A stretch of 64,000 nucleotides of DNA. Origin: Scleromatobacter humisilvae (GTDB lineage: Bacteria; Pseudomonadota; Gammaproteobacteria; Burkholderiales; Burkholderiaceae_C). The translations under genes were made by a program, and so were the position numbers. Location: positions 186,001 to 250,000 of the forward strand of contig NZ_JAJLJH010000005.1 of the NCBI RefSeq assembly GCF_023231945.1, in the 5' to 3' direction. The notes beneath the pieces are model-generated. The model was not told the origin of the DNA. It ran no database searches and saw nothing but the letters and a program-made list of their open reading frames with translations. Positions 11,203 to 19,754 of this stretch are shown here, piece by piece (the stretch's first letter is position 1; each line of letters begins with the position of its first letter).

Positions 11203-11856
11203 TCAGCGCGCCGCGGAATCGAGCTGCATCTCGCGCAGGTCGTGCGCGAAGCCCTCGAGCTCGGCCTCGCACGCGGCCACGCGCTTGCCGAACACGTTGT
11301 AGGCCAGCACGGCCGGGATCGCGACCGCGAGGCCGGCGGCGGTGAAGATCAGCGCCTCGCCGACGGGCCCGGCGATCTTGTCGATGGTCAGGCCGTTGCC
11401 CTCGGACATCCCGGCCAGCGCGTGGAAGATGCCCCAGACGGTGCCGAACAGGCCGATGAACGGCGCGGTCGACCCGGTGGACGCCAGCACCACCTGGCCG
11501 TACTGCAGCTGCGCGAGCCCGGCGTGCAGCGCGTCGCGCAGGCGGCGCGTCAGTTGCGAGGCGAGCGCCGGCTGCGTCTCCAGCGTGCCGGCGGCCGGTT
11601 GCAGCAGGGCGGCGTCGAGCAGCGGCAGCAGCACCGCCTCGCGGTCGGTGGCGACGAGCCGGCTGCGGCCCTCGGCGACGCTCGCGGCGCTCCAGAAGGC
11701 GGCCACGCCGCGCTGGATGTCGGCGTCGGCGCGCCGCAGCAGCCAGCCCTTCCACAGGATGATGACCCAGCTGCTGACCGACATCGCCAGCAGCAGCAAT
11801 CCGACGGTGCGGCTGATGAAATCGCTTTGATTCCAGAAGCCGGCCAGGCCTTCCAT
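11203..11856 (-). CDS. exbB: ExbB/TolQ/MotA-family proton channel
   Basis: Inner-membrane proton-conducting subunit working with ExbD. The 217 residues contain a first membrane helix at about 13-36, a long cytoplasmic loop, and two further helices, with the family signature GSTAPFIGLFGTVWGIFHAL near residues 126-145 and GEALIFTAAGLAVAIPAVLAY near 170. Its ATG shares one base with the stop of dapB (TGATG), so translation is coupled. The operon bamE-dapB-exbB-exbD diverges from fur, which fits a link with iron uptake, though no Fur box was found by eye. Confidence 0.93.
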   Translation of the reverse strand: MEGLAGFWNQSDFISRTVGLLLLAMSVSSWVIILWKGWLLRRADADIQRGVAAFWSAASVAEGRSRLVATDREAVLLPLLDAALLQPAAGTLETQPALASQLTRRLRDALHAGLAQLQYGQVVLASTGSTAPFIGLFGTVWGIFHALAGMSEGNGLTIDKIAGPVGEALIFTAAGLAVAIPAVLAYNVFGKRVAACEAELEGFAHDLREMQLDSAAR

Positions 11857-12680
11857 CAGTTCAGTCCCAGGACGTCGTTCATGTCGTACAGGCCCGGGCC
11901 GCTCTGCGCGAGAAAGCGCGCGGCTCGCAGGCTTCCCTGCGCGTACGTGGCGCGGCTGGAGCTCTTGTGGGTGATCTCGATGCGCTCGCCGATGCCGGCG
12001 AACATCACCGTGTGATCTCCGATGATGTCGCCGCCGCGCACCGTCGCGAAGCCGATCGTACTGGGATCGCGCACGCCCGTGACGCCTTCGCGTCCGAACA
12101 CCGCGTTATCGGCCAGTTTGCGCCCGAGAGCCTTGGCCACGGCCTCGCCCATCGCCAGCGCGGTGCCGCTGGGCGCGTCGATCTTGTTGCGGTGGTGGGC
12201 CTCGATGATCTCGATGTCATAGCCGTGCGAGAACGCCTTGGCGGCCTGTTCGAGCAGTCGCATCACCACGTTGACGCCCACGCTCATGTTGGGCGACATG
12301 AACACCGGCGTGCGTCGCGCCGCCGCACCGATCTCGGCCTTCTGCTCGGCGCTGAAGCCGGTGGTGCCGATGACCAGCGCCACGCCGCGGTCGGCGCAGG
12401 CCGCCAGGTGGCGCAGCGTGCCCTCGGGGCGCGTGAAGTCGATCAGCACCTGGCTGGTGGCGAGCGCGGCGTCGACGTCGTCGGTGATCGCGACGCCGGT
12501 CGCGCGGCCGAGGAAGGCGCCGCAATCCTGGCCCAGCTGCGGGTTGCCGGCGACGTCGAGCGCGCCGGCGAGCGCGCAGTCGGGCGCGTCGAGCACGGCC
12601 TCGATGAGCATGCGACCCATGCGACCCGAGGCGCCCGCAATCGCGATGCGCAGGGCGGACCCGGTCGTCGGCGCGGTCAC
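11856..12680 (-). CDS. dapB: 4-hydroxy-tetrahydrodipicolinate reductase
   Basis: DapB makes tetrahydrodipicolinate with NAD(P)H, a step toward diaminopimelate and lysine. The product has 274 residues. The dinucleotide motif [14 protein letters not shown] is near residue 15 and the catalytic signature [15 protein letters not shown] near residues 160-174. The start is GTG, inside a GTGA overlap with the bamE stop; the N-terminal reading [16 protein letters not shown] fits the fold. Being placed between an outer-membrane assembly lipoprotein and exbB is an unusual mix of roles but a clear operon. Confidence 0.96.
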   Translation of the reverse strand: MTAPTTGSALRIAIAGASGRMGRMLIEAVLDAPDCALAGALDVAGNPQLGQDCGAFLGRATGVAITDDVDAALATSQVLIDFTRPEGTLRHLAACADRGVALVIGTTGFSAEQKAEIGAAARRTPVFMSPNMSVGVNVVMRLLEQAAKAFSHGYDIEIIEAHHRNKIDAPSGTALAMGEAVAKALGRKLADNAVFGREGVTGVRDPSTIGFATVRGGDIIGDHTVMFAGIGERIEITHKSSSRATYAQGSLRAARFLAQSGPGLYDMNDVLGLN

Positions 12681-13258
12681 GGCGCCGCGGGTTCCAGCGG
12701 CGGGTAGGCGCGGGTGGCGCCGGGCAGCACGACGGCGGACGCGGCCGGCGCGGCGATCGCGACGGGCGGCGGCAGCGCCGCGCGCTCGGCGTCGGTCAGT
12801 TCGAGCTTGGGCGTGGAGGTCGGCAGCTTCTTGCGGCTGATCGAGGCGACGAATTCGTCCTCGGACGGCAGCACGGGCGCGTCGATCTTGAGCACCGCGT
12901 CCTTCTCGAACACCACGGCGAACGCGCGCTGCTGGTCGTCGAAGCCCTGGCGCTTGAGCGTGAAGACGTAGTCCCAGCGGTCGGCGTGGAACGGGTCGGT
13001 GATCAGCGGCGAGCCGAGGATCTCCTTGACCTGCACCTTCGTCATGCCCGGCTTGACCTGCGTGATCTGCTCCGTCGTGACGACGTTGCCCTGGATCACG
13101 TCGGGCTTGTACGGCGAGACGAAGGCGATGAAGCCCTTGAGCGACGCCGGCTCGTTGAGACCCGAGGTGACGGATTCGACTGTCGAGCACCCGCCGAGGG
13201 CGAGAACGGCCAGCAGGCCGGACAGGACGGGGAAACGGGACAAAACCAAGGTGCGCAT
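12677..13258 (-). CDS. bamE: Outer-membrane assembly lipoprotein BamE (SmpA/OmlA)
   Basis: BamE is the small lipoprotein of the BAM complex that inserts beta-barrel proteins in the outer membrane. The signal peptide ends in the lipobox ALGGC near residues 20-24. The family core is clear: [15 protein letters not shown], then [17 protein letters not shown] and DRWDYVF. The 193 residues exceed the usual 110-160 because of a Pro/Ala-rich tail after about residue 140. It diverges from fur with 104 bases between starts, the same arrangement known as omlA-fur in pseudomonads and xanthomonads. It overlaps dapB by four bases. Confidence 0.95.
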   Translation of the reverse strand: MRTLVLSRFPVLSGLLAVLALGGCSTVESVTSGLNEPASLKGFIAFVSPYKPDVIQGNVVTTEQITQVKPGMTKVQVKEILGSPLITDPFHADRWDYVFTLKRQGFDDQQRAFAVVFEKDAVLKIDAPVLPSEDEFVASISRKKLPTSTPKLELTDAERAALPPPVAIAAPAASAVVLPGATRAYPPLEPAAP

Positions 13259-13362
13259 CGACGAGGCTCGAAACCACTGCCCAAACAGGGCAAAGGCTGG
13301 ATATGATTGACCGATTCTAGTCTGCCCGCGCCTCGCGAAGCAGACCTTGGCAGCCCCTTAAC

Positions 13363-13821
13363 ATGACTCACGCTGAAGAACTCAAGAGCAGCGGCCTGAA
13401 GGCCACTTTGCCGCGCATCAAGATCCTCGAGGTCTTCCAGCAGTCCGTCGACCGCCACCTGACCGCGGAAGACGTCTACAAGACCCTTCTCAACGACGGG
13501 TCGGATATCGCGCTCGCCACCGTCTACCGGGTGCTGATGCAGTTCGAGCAAGCCGGAATTCTCGCACGCAGCCATTTCGAGTCCGGCAAATCGGTGTTCG
13601 AGCTCAACGAGGGCACGCACCACGACCACCTGCTGTGCCTGACCTGCGGCCGCGTCGAGGAGTTCTTCGATCCCGAGATCGAGGCGCGCCAGCGCGAGGT
13701 GGCGGCGTCGCGCGGCTTCGCGCTGCAGGAGCATGCGTTGTCGCTGTATGCGGTGTGCAAGCGCGAGAACTGCGAGCATCGGCCGGCGCCCAAGGTCAAC
13801 CCGCGCCAGCATCACGGCTAG
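13363..13821 (+). CDS. fur: Ferric uptake regulator Fur
   Basis: Iron-responsive repressor, 152 residues. The winged-helix part ([20 protein letters not shown], cut here as one motif region in residues 3-22, and [15 protein letters not shown] near 50) precedes the dimer domain with the His-rich metal site [20 protein letters not shown]. The structural zinc pairs are CLTC near 93 and CKRENC near 133. It is divergent from bamE. Its stop shares a CTAG with the stop of hprK on the other strand. No classic Fur box was visible between 13259 and 13362. Confidence 0.97.
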   Translation: MTHAEELKSSGLKATLPRIKILEVFQQSVDRHLTAEDVYKTLLNDGSDIALATVYRVLMQFEQAGILARSHFESGKSVFELNEGTHHDHLLCLTCGRVEEFFDPEIEARQREVAASRGFALQEHALSLYAVCKRENCEHRPAPKVNPRQHHG

Positions 13822-14771
13822 TCGCCGCCCTTGGCCATCGCGTCCTGGTGGCGCTTGACGAACTCCTGGTAGGTGTCGATCCCGCGCAGCTGCAGGATCG
13901 TGTTGCGCACGGCGGCCTCGACCAGCACGGCCAGGTTGCGGCCGGCGTCGACGGCGATCACCACCTTGCGCACCGGGATGCCCAGGATGTCGTCGTACAG
14001 CGGCTCGTACGGCAGGCGCTCGAACTCGCGCTCCATCGTCTCCTTGCGCACCAGGTGGACGATCAGCTTGAGCCGCATCTTCCGGCGCACGGCGGTCTCG
14101 CCGAAGATGGCCTTGATGTCGAGCAGGCCGATGCCGCGCACTTCCAGCAGGTTCATCAGCAGGTCGGGGCAGCGGCCTTCGAGCGTGGACTGCGAGACGC
14201 GGTACAGATCCACCGCGTCGTCGGCCACCAGGCCGTTGCCGCGCGAGATCAGCTCGAGGCCGAGTTCGCTCTTGCCGAGGCCGGATTCGCCGGTCAGCAG
14301 CACGCCCACGCCGAGGATGTCCATGAACACGCCATGCCGCGTGGTGCGGTCGGCGAACAGCTGGCTCAGGTACGAGCGCACCAGGTCGATCACGTGGCCG
14401 GCCGAGGCCGAGGTGACGAACAGCGGGATCTCGGCGCGGTCGCACAGCGCGACGAGCTGGTCGGGCGGGCGCTGGCCGTCGGCCACGATGAGGACGGGCG
14501 GCTCGAGCGTCACGATGCGCTGGATGCGGCGCGCCTGCACCTCGGCGTCGGCGTTCTCGAGGTACGCCACCTCGCGATGGCCGACCAGCTGCACGCGGTA
14601 CGGGTGGATGTAGTTCAGGTAGCCGATCAGGTCGGCCGCCGAGCGCGCCTCGCGCACCGCGGCCTCGTCGAAGCGGCGCTCCGGGTGCGCATGCCCCGCG
14701 ACCCATTCCCAGCGCAAGGCCGGTTGATGTTCTTCGAACAGCGCCTCCGCGCTGATGACGCGTGGCTTCAT
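13818..14771 (-). CDS. hprK: HPr kinase/phosphorylase
   Basis: HprK phosphorylates and dephosphorylates a serine of HPr-type proteins; in proteobacteria it belongs to the regulatory nitrogen/carbon PTS rather than sugar uptake. The 317 residues carry the Walker [15 protein letters not shown] near 157 and the family signature [19 protein letters not shown] near 207-225. The N-terminal domain is complete. It is third in hpf-ptsN-hprK. The 110-base gap after ptsN holds a dispersed GC-rich repeat. The stop codon overlaps that of fur within CTAG. Confidence 0.96.
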   Translation of the reverse strand: MKPRVISAEALFEEHQPALRWEWVAGHAHPERRFDEAAVREARSAADLIGYLNYIHPYRVQLVGHREVAYLENADAEVQARRIQRIVTLEPPVLIVADGQRPPDQLVALCDRAEIPLFVTSASAGHVIDLVRSYLSQLFADRTTRHGVFMDILGVGVLLTGESGLGKSELGLELISRGNGLVADDAVDLYRVSQSTLEGRCPDLLMNLLEVRGIGLLDIKAIFGETAVRRKMRLKLIVHLVRKETMEREFERLPYEPLYDDILGIPVRKVVIAVDAGRNLAVLVEAAVRNTILQLRGIDTYQEFVKRHQDAMAKGGD

Positions 14772-14808
14772 GCGTTCTTCAGTCCGCGAAGCGTGACTTC
14801 ACGTCGGC

Positions 14809-14855
14809 GCGCGCGCGGCCGCTCCGGAGCAAGCCGGCGAGCCCCGTGGGGGCGG
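14809..14855 (-). repeat. Dispersed GC-rich intergenic repeat, copy A
   Basis: Read on the minus strand, it holds the block CCCCCACGGGGC and then CTTGCTCCGGAGCGGCCGCG, the same order as copy B at 62487-62531, in the gap between ptsN and hprK. Twenty-four bases are identical between the copies. No flanking target duplication or gene is seen. Confidence 0.7.
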
Positions 14856-14881
14856 CGAGCGGCGCGAGCGGGGTCGTCATT

Positions 14882-15352
14882 TCAGGCGACCGACTTCAGC
14901 GGTTCCCAGTCGGAGATCAGTCGATGCAGCGTCGCGGCATCGACATCGCCCTTGAGGCGTTCGCGCAGCTCGCGATCCGACAGCATCTCGGCGATCTCGG
15001 ACAGGATCTCGAGGTGGCGCTGCGTGGCGGCTTCCGGCACCAGCAGGAAGATCAGCAGGCCGACGGGCTCGTCGTCCGGCGCGTCGAACGGGATCGGCTG
15101 CTGCACGCGCAGCACGGCGGCGAGCGGATTCTTCAGGCCCTTGACGCGGCCGTGCGGCACGGCGACGCCGTGGCCCAGGCCGGTGGAACCGAGGCGCTCG
15201 CGGGCGAACAGGTTGTCGGTGACCGTCGCGCGCGCGATCGCGTGCTGGTTCTCGAACAGCACGCCGGCCTGTTCGAACACGCGCTTCTTGCTGGTGGCGT
15301 CCACGCCCACCTGGACGTTGGCAAGAGGAAGGATGGCAGCGAGACGGTTCAT
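14882..15352 (-). CDS. ptsN: PTS IIA-type nitrogen regulatory protein PtsN
   Basis: EIIA-Ntr of the regulatory phosphotransferase system, phosphorylated on a histidine by the Ntr HPr. The 156 residues include GHGVAVPHGRV near residues 64-74, with the active-site His in VPHG, and the usual C-terminal region EILSEIAEMLSDRELRE. I chose the ATG at 15352 (MNRLAAILPLANV); a longer reading frame adds 22 residues without family support. A perfect TATAAT on the same strand lies at 15450-15445, giving it a likely promoter of its own, separate from hpf. Confidence 0.95.
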   Translation of the reverse strand: MNRLAAILPLANVQVGVDATSKKRVFEQAGVLFENQHAIARATVTDNLFARERLGSTGLGHGVAVPHGRVKGLKNPLAAVLRVQQPIPFDAPDDEPVGLLIFLLVPEAATQRHLEILSEIAEMLSDRELRERLKGDVDAATLHRLISDWEPLKSVA

Positions 15353-15444
15353 GAGCGTACCCGGCGGGTGAGCCGAGTTTCCGTGCGGCGCCCGGTGGTC
15401 CCCGGGCTGGAAAATCACCCGGACATCCGGGAATCGAACAGATG

Positions 15445-15450
15445 ATTATA
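15445..15450 (-). promoter_or_regulatory. Likely -10 box of ptsN
   Basis: The minus strand reads TATAAT, a perfect sigma-70 -10 element, 93 bases before the ptsN ATG. The hexamer at the usual -35 distance (TGCGCA or GTGCGC) is poor, so activation or an upstream element may be needed. Seen in sequence; its role is inferred. Confidence 0.45.
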
Positions 15451-15625
15451 GGAACCGGAAAACCGTGTGCGCACGCGGCAAGTGCGCAGGCTGCACTGTA
15501 GTGCCGCAATTGCTGCGACGCAGCAACAATTTCACGATTTTCGGGGCCTGCAGGCTGATTCGGCTCGCGCGGCGAACTCTTGAGCCCACGCCGAAAAGAC
15601 CCTGATCCAGCATAGCCCAAACGAA

Positions 15626-15649
15626 CAAGGCGGCCGATGGGCCGCCTTG
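15626..15649 (-). terminator. Terminator after hpf
   Basis: A perfect 10-base-pair stem CAAGGCGGCC / GGCCGCCTTG with a four-base loop, 28 bases after the hpf stop. On the minus strand it is followed by TTCGTTTGG, a weak T-rich run, so it fits an intrinsic terminator or at least a 3'-end hairpin separating hpf from ptsN. Confidence 0.65.
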
Positions 15650-15677
15650 CGTGGATTGTGTCGGGATGTCCGTGCGA

Positions 15678-16031
15678 TCAGGTCGGCAGCGGCATTTCCG
15701 GGGCGACCTGGCGCTTGCCGGTCGCGTGGTGATGATCCTGCAGGCGATCCTTGTGGCGAACCACCTGGCGATCGAGCTTGTCCATCAGCTGGTCGATGGC
15801 GGCATAGAGGTCTTCATGCGCCTGTTCGACGAAGATGTCCTTCCCCTTGCAATGGAGAGTGACTTCGGCTTTTTGTCGACGTTCCTTTTCCTTGAGGTTT
15901 TCCACGGTGAGCAACACGTTGACATCGACGACGGCGTCGAAATGGCGCGTGATCCTGTCGAGCTTGGTCAGGACGTATTCGCGCAAAGCCGGTGTCACTT
16001 CCAGATGATGGCCGCTGATCGTCAGATTCAT
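15678..16031 (-). CDS. hpf: Ribosome hibernation promoting factor (short HPF)
   Basis: Binds 30S subunits in stationary phase and drives 70S pairing into inactive 100S ribosomes. The 117-residue length marks the short, gamma/beta-proteobacterial form. [20 protein letters not shown] and the basic, His-rich C-terminus ([14 protein letters not shown]) fit. A very strong ribosome site, AAGGAGG, sits at 16043-16037 on the minus strand. In most Burkholderiales rpoN lies directly upstream; here it does not. Confidence 0.96.
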   Translation of the reverse strand: MNLTISGHHLEVTPALREYVLTKLDRITRHFDAVVDVNVLLTVENLKEKERRQKAEVTLHCKGKDIFVEQAHEDLYAAIDQLMDKLDRQVVRHKDRLQDHHHATGKRQVAPEMPLPT

Positions 16032-16133
16032 CAGTGCCTCCTTTCAAAGTTGCGATAGACATGGCCCGGAGGATTGAATTCCGGGTCGACCGTGCCGGGC
16101 GGATCGGTCGACTGAGGCGCCTGGCACGAGCCC

Positions 16134-16162
16134 ACTATGCGCGCCGACCTCCGGTTTGACCA
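16134..16162 (-). promoter_or_regulatory. Candidate promoter for hpf
   Basis: On the minus strand, TGGTCA (16162-16157) and CATAGT (16139-16134) are separated by 17 bases. Each matches four of six sigma-70 consensus positions. The -10 lies 103 bases before the hpf start. No sigma-54 element (GG-N10-GC) was found in this gap. Confidence 0.35.
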
Positions 16163-16280
16163 GTCTCCACAAGCTCGAAAAACCGGGCTATATTCACGTT
16201 CTATGACGGGATGGTGACCAGCTCGTCCATGCGCAAATGTCTCCCGACGCCCGTCGGTCGAGCGCGCTCCGAAACGTCTT

Positions 16281-17519
16281 TCAATCCCGCTGCAACGTGA
16301 ACTGGATGACGTCGGTATTGCCGCCGTCGAACGCCGCTTCGCAGTACGCCAGGTAGAAGTCCCACAGGTGCACGAAGCGCTGGTCGAAGCCCTGGCGGCG
16401 CACGTCGTCCAGGCGCGCCAGGAAGGCGTGGCGCCAGCGGCGCAGCGTCTCGGCGTAGTCGAGGCCGAACGCGAAGCGATCGACCAGGCGCAGCCCCGCG
16501 GCCTCGGCGTGCCGCGTGAACAGTGCAGCGGTCGGCAGCATGCCGCCCGGGAACACGTAGCGCTGGATGAAGTCCGACGAGTTCGCGTAGCGCTCGAACA
16601 GGTCCTCGCGGATCACGATGGCCTGCACGCAGGCCTTGCCGCCGGGCTTCAGCTGCCGCTGCAGAGTCTGGAAATACGCGTCCCAGTATTCGCGGCCCAC
16701 GGCCTCGAACATCTCGATGGACACGATGGCGTCGAACGGGCCGTCGGGCACGTCGCGGTAGTCCTGCAGGCGCAGGTCGGCGTGAGGCGCGAGGCCCGCC
16801 TGCTCGAGGCGCGACTGCGCCCATGCGAGCTGCTCGGTGGACAGCGTCAGGCCGACGACGTCGATGCCGTCGCGCGCCGCGCTCTCCGCGACCGCGCCCC
16901 AGCCGCAGCCGATCTCCAGCAGCCGCTCGCCCGGCTGCACGCCGGTGGCGGCGATCGCGCGGCGCAGCTTGGCGGCCTGCGCCTGCGCGAGCGGCCGCGT
17001 GCGGTCGCCGTCGAACCAGGCGCTCGAATAGTTCATCGTCTCGTCGAGCCACAGCGCGTAGAACGCGTTGCCCAGGTCGTAGTGCGCGCTGATGTTGCGC
17101 CGGCTGCCGCGCCGCGTGTTGCGGTTCAGCGCGTGCTGGACGCGATGCAGCAGCGAGCCCCACCACGAGCCGTAGATCGCCTTGGCCATCACGTCGCGAT
17201 TGGCCAGCAGCAGGCGCAGCAGGTCGGGCAGGTGCGGCGTCGTCCAGTCGCCGGCCATGTAGGCCTCGGCGAAGCCGATGTCGCCGGTGCGCATCGTCGC
17301 CGCGAAGACCGACCAGTCGTGCACGGTGAGCGTCGCCTGCAGATCGGGTCGCGTGGCGCCGCTCGCCTGGTGCGTCGCGCCGTCGGGCGTGTGCACGGTG
17401 AGCGCGCCGGCCCGCAGGCGCGGCAGCAGCGCCAGGGCGGCGCGGGCGGCGGCAGGCGCGCGCGCAGATTTCTCGCGGGCGCCGGCGTCGGTGGACGGCG
17501 GAAGCGTTCGGGAACTCAT
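16281..17519 (-). CDS. cfa: Cyclopropane-fatty-acyl-phospholipid synthase family methyltransferase
   Basis: SAM-dependent enzyme that adds a methylene (or, in relatives, a methyl) across the double bond of acyl chains in membrane phospholipid. The 412 residues include an N-terminal lipid-binding part and the SAM motif LEIGCGWGAVAESAA near 190, VSIEMFEAVGREYW near 257 and the conserved YVFPGGMLPT. The C-terminal WDFYLAYCEAAFDGG keeps the active-site cysteine region. Third gene of an operon with an FAD oxidoreductase and a DUF1365 protein, ATGA overlap with the latter. That partnership suggests a modified-lipid pathway rather than simple Cfa. The match is strong; the precise product is open. 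Confidence 0.9.
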   Translation of the reverse strand: MSSRTLPPSTDAGAREKSARAPAAARAALALLPRLRAGALTVHTPDGATHQASGATRPDLQATLTVHDWSVFAATMRTGDIGFAEAYMAGDWTTPHLPDLLRLLLANRDVMAKAIYGSWWGSLLHRVQHALNRNTRRGSRRNISAHYDLGNAFYALWLDETMNYSSAWFDGDRTRPLAQAQAAKLRRAIAATGVQPGERLLEIGCGWGAVAESAARDGIDVVGLTLSTEQLAWAQSRLEQAGLAPHADLRLQDYRDVPDGPFDAIVSIEMFEAVGREYWDAYFQTLQRQLKPGGKACVQAIVIREDLFERYANSSDFIQRYVFPGGMLPTAALFTRHAEAAGLRLVDRFAFGLDYAETLRRWRHAFLARLDDVRRQGFDQRFVHLWDFYLAYCEAAFDGGNTDVIQFTLQRD

Positions 17520-18382
17520 GCGCGATTCTGGGCCGAGGTGGCGTCGTCCGTTGTCGGTGAAAGCCGCGATGCGCCAGCTTCGCGCAAGCCTTCGACGACC
17601 GCCGCGCCGCGCGTGACGCGCGCCTGCGGCGGCGCCGGCTTGCCGACGATGGTCAGCTTCTTGAGCCACAGCTTCAGCGCATGCCAGTGGATGCGCGCCA
17701 CGATGACGGCGGTCATCGCCGGCAGCGTCCACAGCGCGAAGCGCACTGCCCCGCGCGTCAGCGGCTCGATGCGGCCGGACACGCTCGTCAGCAGCAGCGG
17801 CGCGCCGTCGACGTGCAGCTCCACCCGCACCGCGGTGCGGCCGCACGCATCGCGCGCCGCGAGGTCGGTGCGCATGAAGCGGAACTGGTACTCGCCGCGC
17901 GTCTGGCAGAACGGCGAGACGTGGAACACCTTGGTCGCGGCCAGCGTCCGGCCGAAGCCGATGTCGTCGCCGGCCAGCAGGTAGCAATGGCGCTCGCCGA
18001 AGGTGTTGTTGACCTCGACGACGATGGCCGCCAGCGTCTGGTCGGCGCGGTGCGCGTACCAGAAGCTGACCGGCTTGAACGCGACGCCGAACATGCGCGG
18101 GATGCAGTGCAGCCAGACCTCGCCGTCGGCGTCGGCGATGCCCTCGCCGGCGAGCAGCTCGTCGAGCCAAGCGAGGCTGTCGCCGCGGCCGTCGCCGTGG
18201 TCGGCGTCGCGAAAGCCGAAGAGGGTGCGCCGATTGCGCGTGAGGACGGGGTCCGCCTCGCAGCGCAGCGAGCGCATCGGCAGCATCAGGAAGCACGTCG
18301 GATAGGCGAACCCGTGTTCCACCGGCGCGAGGCGCTTGTGGCGCACTTCGCCGAAGCCGATGCGCGCGCGTGCGGGCGTCAC
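17516..18382 (-). CDS. DUF1365 family protein
   Basis: A 288-residue member of DUF1365, a family of unknown reaction almost always found between an FAD-dependent oxidoreductase and a Cfa-type methyltransferase. VRHKRLAPVEHGFAYPTCFL at the N-terminus, HCIPRMFGVAFKPVSFWY near 108 and VFHVSPFCQTRGEYQFRF near 165 are typical. Several conserved His and aromatic residues hint at a metal or lipid site. The start is GTG in a GTGA overlap with the upstream gene, and its stop overlaps the cfa ATG, so all three are translationally coupled. Confidence 0.9.
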   Translation of the reverse strand: MTPARARIGFGEVRHKRLAPVEHGFAYPTCFLMLPMRSLRCEADPVLTRNRRTLFGFRDADHGDGRGDSLAWLDELLAGEGIADADGEVWLHCIPRMFGVAFKPVSFWYAHRADQTLAAIVVEVNNTFGERHCYLLAGDDIGFGRTLAATKVFHVSPFCQTRGEYQFRFMRTDLAARDACGRTAVRVELHVDGAPLLLTSVSGRIEPLTRGAVRFALWTLPAMTAVIVARIHWHALKLWLKKLTIVGKPAPPQARVTRGAAVVEGLREAGASRLSPTTDDATSAQNRA

Positions 18383-19749
18383 GCGGCCTCGCGCAGCGCG
18401 CGCGCGTCGGTGTCGCCGACCAGCGGCGCCGCCTGGCGCGCCAGGATCCGATCGGCCACCTGCTGACCCGACTTCAGGCCGTCCTCGTGGAAGCCGTAGC
18501 CCGTCCAGGCGCCGCAGAACCACACGTGCGACCGGCCCTGCAGTTCGGCCAGCCGGCCCTGCGCGGCGATGGCGGCGTTGTCGAACACCGGATGCGCGTA
18601 CGAGATGCGGCGCAGCACGGTGCCCTCGCGCGGCTCGTGCAGCGGATTGAGCGACACGATCACCGGCTGCTTCCACGGCAGCGGCTGCAGCTGGTTGAGC
18701 AGGTAGTGCAGGCAGACGTTCTGGCCGTTGACGCCGGCGCTGACGTCGCGCTCGTAGTTCCACGCCGCCCACGCGGCGCGGCGGCGCGGCAGCAGGCGCT
18801 CGTCGGTGTGCAGCACGGCCTCGTTGTCCTGGTAGCCGATCGCGCCGAGCGTGCGGCGTTCGTCGGGGCTGGCGTCGGTGAGCATCGCGAGCGCCTGCGG
18901 TGCGTGCGCGGCCAGGACGACGTCGTCGAACCACTCGATGCCCTCGCGCGTGCGCACCGACACCCGCCCGCCGTGCGCCGCGCCGAAGCCGGCCTCGCGC
19001 GACAGGTCGCGCGCGATGCCCAGCACCGGCGTGGCCAGCCGCACCTCGCCGACGCGCGTCGCCAGCTTGGCGACATACTCGCGCGAGCCGCCGGTCACGG
19101 TGAACCATTGCGGACGCTCGCGCACCTGCAGCAGCCCGTGGTTGTGGCAGAAGCGAATCAGCGTGCCCACCGGGAAGCGCAGCATCTGCACCGTCGAACA
19201 GGACCAGATGCAGCCGATCATCGGCAGCAGGTAATCGTCGACGAAGGCGCCGCCGAAGCGGTGTTCGACGAGGAACTCGTCCAGCGGCTGCGCCAGTTCG
19301 GCATCGACACCGCGCCTGGCCAGCGCGGTCGCGAGCCGGTTGAAGCGCATCAGGTCGATCAGCATGCCGTGGAAGCGCGGACGCAGCAGGTTGCCGCGGT
19401 CGGCGAACACGGTGTTGAGGTTGGTGCCGCTCCATTCGAGCTGGCTGCCGTCGGGGCGCGGCGCCTGCACCGAGAACGTCATCTCGGACTTCGCGACCTC
19501 GACGCCCAGCTCGGCAAACAGCGCGATCAGGCGCGGATAGGTGCGTTCGTTAAAGACGAGAAAGCCGGTGTCGACGCCGTGCGTGACGTCGCCGTGCGGG
19601 CCGGGCAGCGTGACGTCGACCGTGTGGGCATGCCCCCCCAGCCGCGCATCTGCCTCGAAGACGGTGACCTCGCAATGCGGCGCGAGTCGGTGGGCGGCAC
19701 CGAGTCCGGCGATGCCGGACCCGACAACCGCGATGCGCGGGCGGCTCAC
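18379..19749 (-). CDS. FAD-dependent oxidoreductase (amine-oxidase fold)
   Basis: A flavoprotein of 456 residues. The FAD motif GSGIAGLGAAHRL is near residues 10-22, then VFEADARLGGHAHTVD, the usual pattern of phytoene-desaturase/amine-oxidase-like enzymes. Near the C-terminus WFCGAWTGYGFHEDGLKSGQ closes the FAD site. The start is GTG, with a clear ribosome site GGGAGGG at 19761-19755. It heads the operon with DUF1365 and cfa and diverges from a B12-type regulator. In this gene neighbourhood the enzyme is thought to act on membrane acyl chains; the substrate is not known from sequence. Confidence 0.9.
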   Translation of the reverse strand: MSRPRIAVVGSGIAGLGAAHRLAPHCEVTVFEADARLGGHAHTVDVTLPGPHGDVTHGVDTGFLVFNERTYPRLIALFAELGVEVAKSEMTFSVQAPRPDGSQLEWSGTNLNTVFADRGNLLRPRFHGMLIDLMRFNRLATALARRGVDAELAQPLDEFLVEHRFGGAFVDDYLLPMIGCIWSCSTVQMLRFPVGTLIRFCHNHGLLQVRERPQWFTVTGGSREYVAKLATRVGEVRLATPVLGIARDLSREAGFGAAHGGRVSVRTREGIEWFDDVVLAAHAPQALAMLTDASPDERRTLGAIGYQDNEAVLHTDERLLPRRRAAWAAWNYERDVSAGVNGQNVCLHYLLNQLQPLPWKQPVIVSLNPLHEPREGTVLRRISYAHPVFDNAAIAAQGRLAELQGRSHVWFCGAWTGYGFHEDGLKSGQQVADRILARQAAPLVGDTDARALREAA

Positions 19750-19754
19750 GAGAA

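Larger units (their letters stand above)
15353..15677. other. 325-base gap between hpf and ptsN
   Basis: No gene seen. It holds the hpf terminator hairpin (15626-15649), a likely minus-strand -10 box TATAAT at 15450-15445 for ptsN, and upstream of that several small inverted repeats: GCACT-GT-AGTGC at 15493-15504 and TTGCTGC-GAC-GCAGCAA at 15510-15526. The latter two lie 45-75 bases upstream of the -10 box, where an activator or repressor could bind, but no known regulator site was recognised. Confidence 0.5.

Noticed and set aside
13259-13362. Fur box between bamE and fur
   Set aside because: No stretch resembles the GATAAT-repeat consensus closely enough.
16115-16140. Possible sigma-54 promoter before hpf (TGGCAC...TATGC)
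   Set aside because: The spacing between GG and GC is 14, not the required 10.
16156-16194. TTGACC and TATATT as a plus-strand promoter
   Set aside because: Spacer is 27 bases and no plus-strand gene follows.
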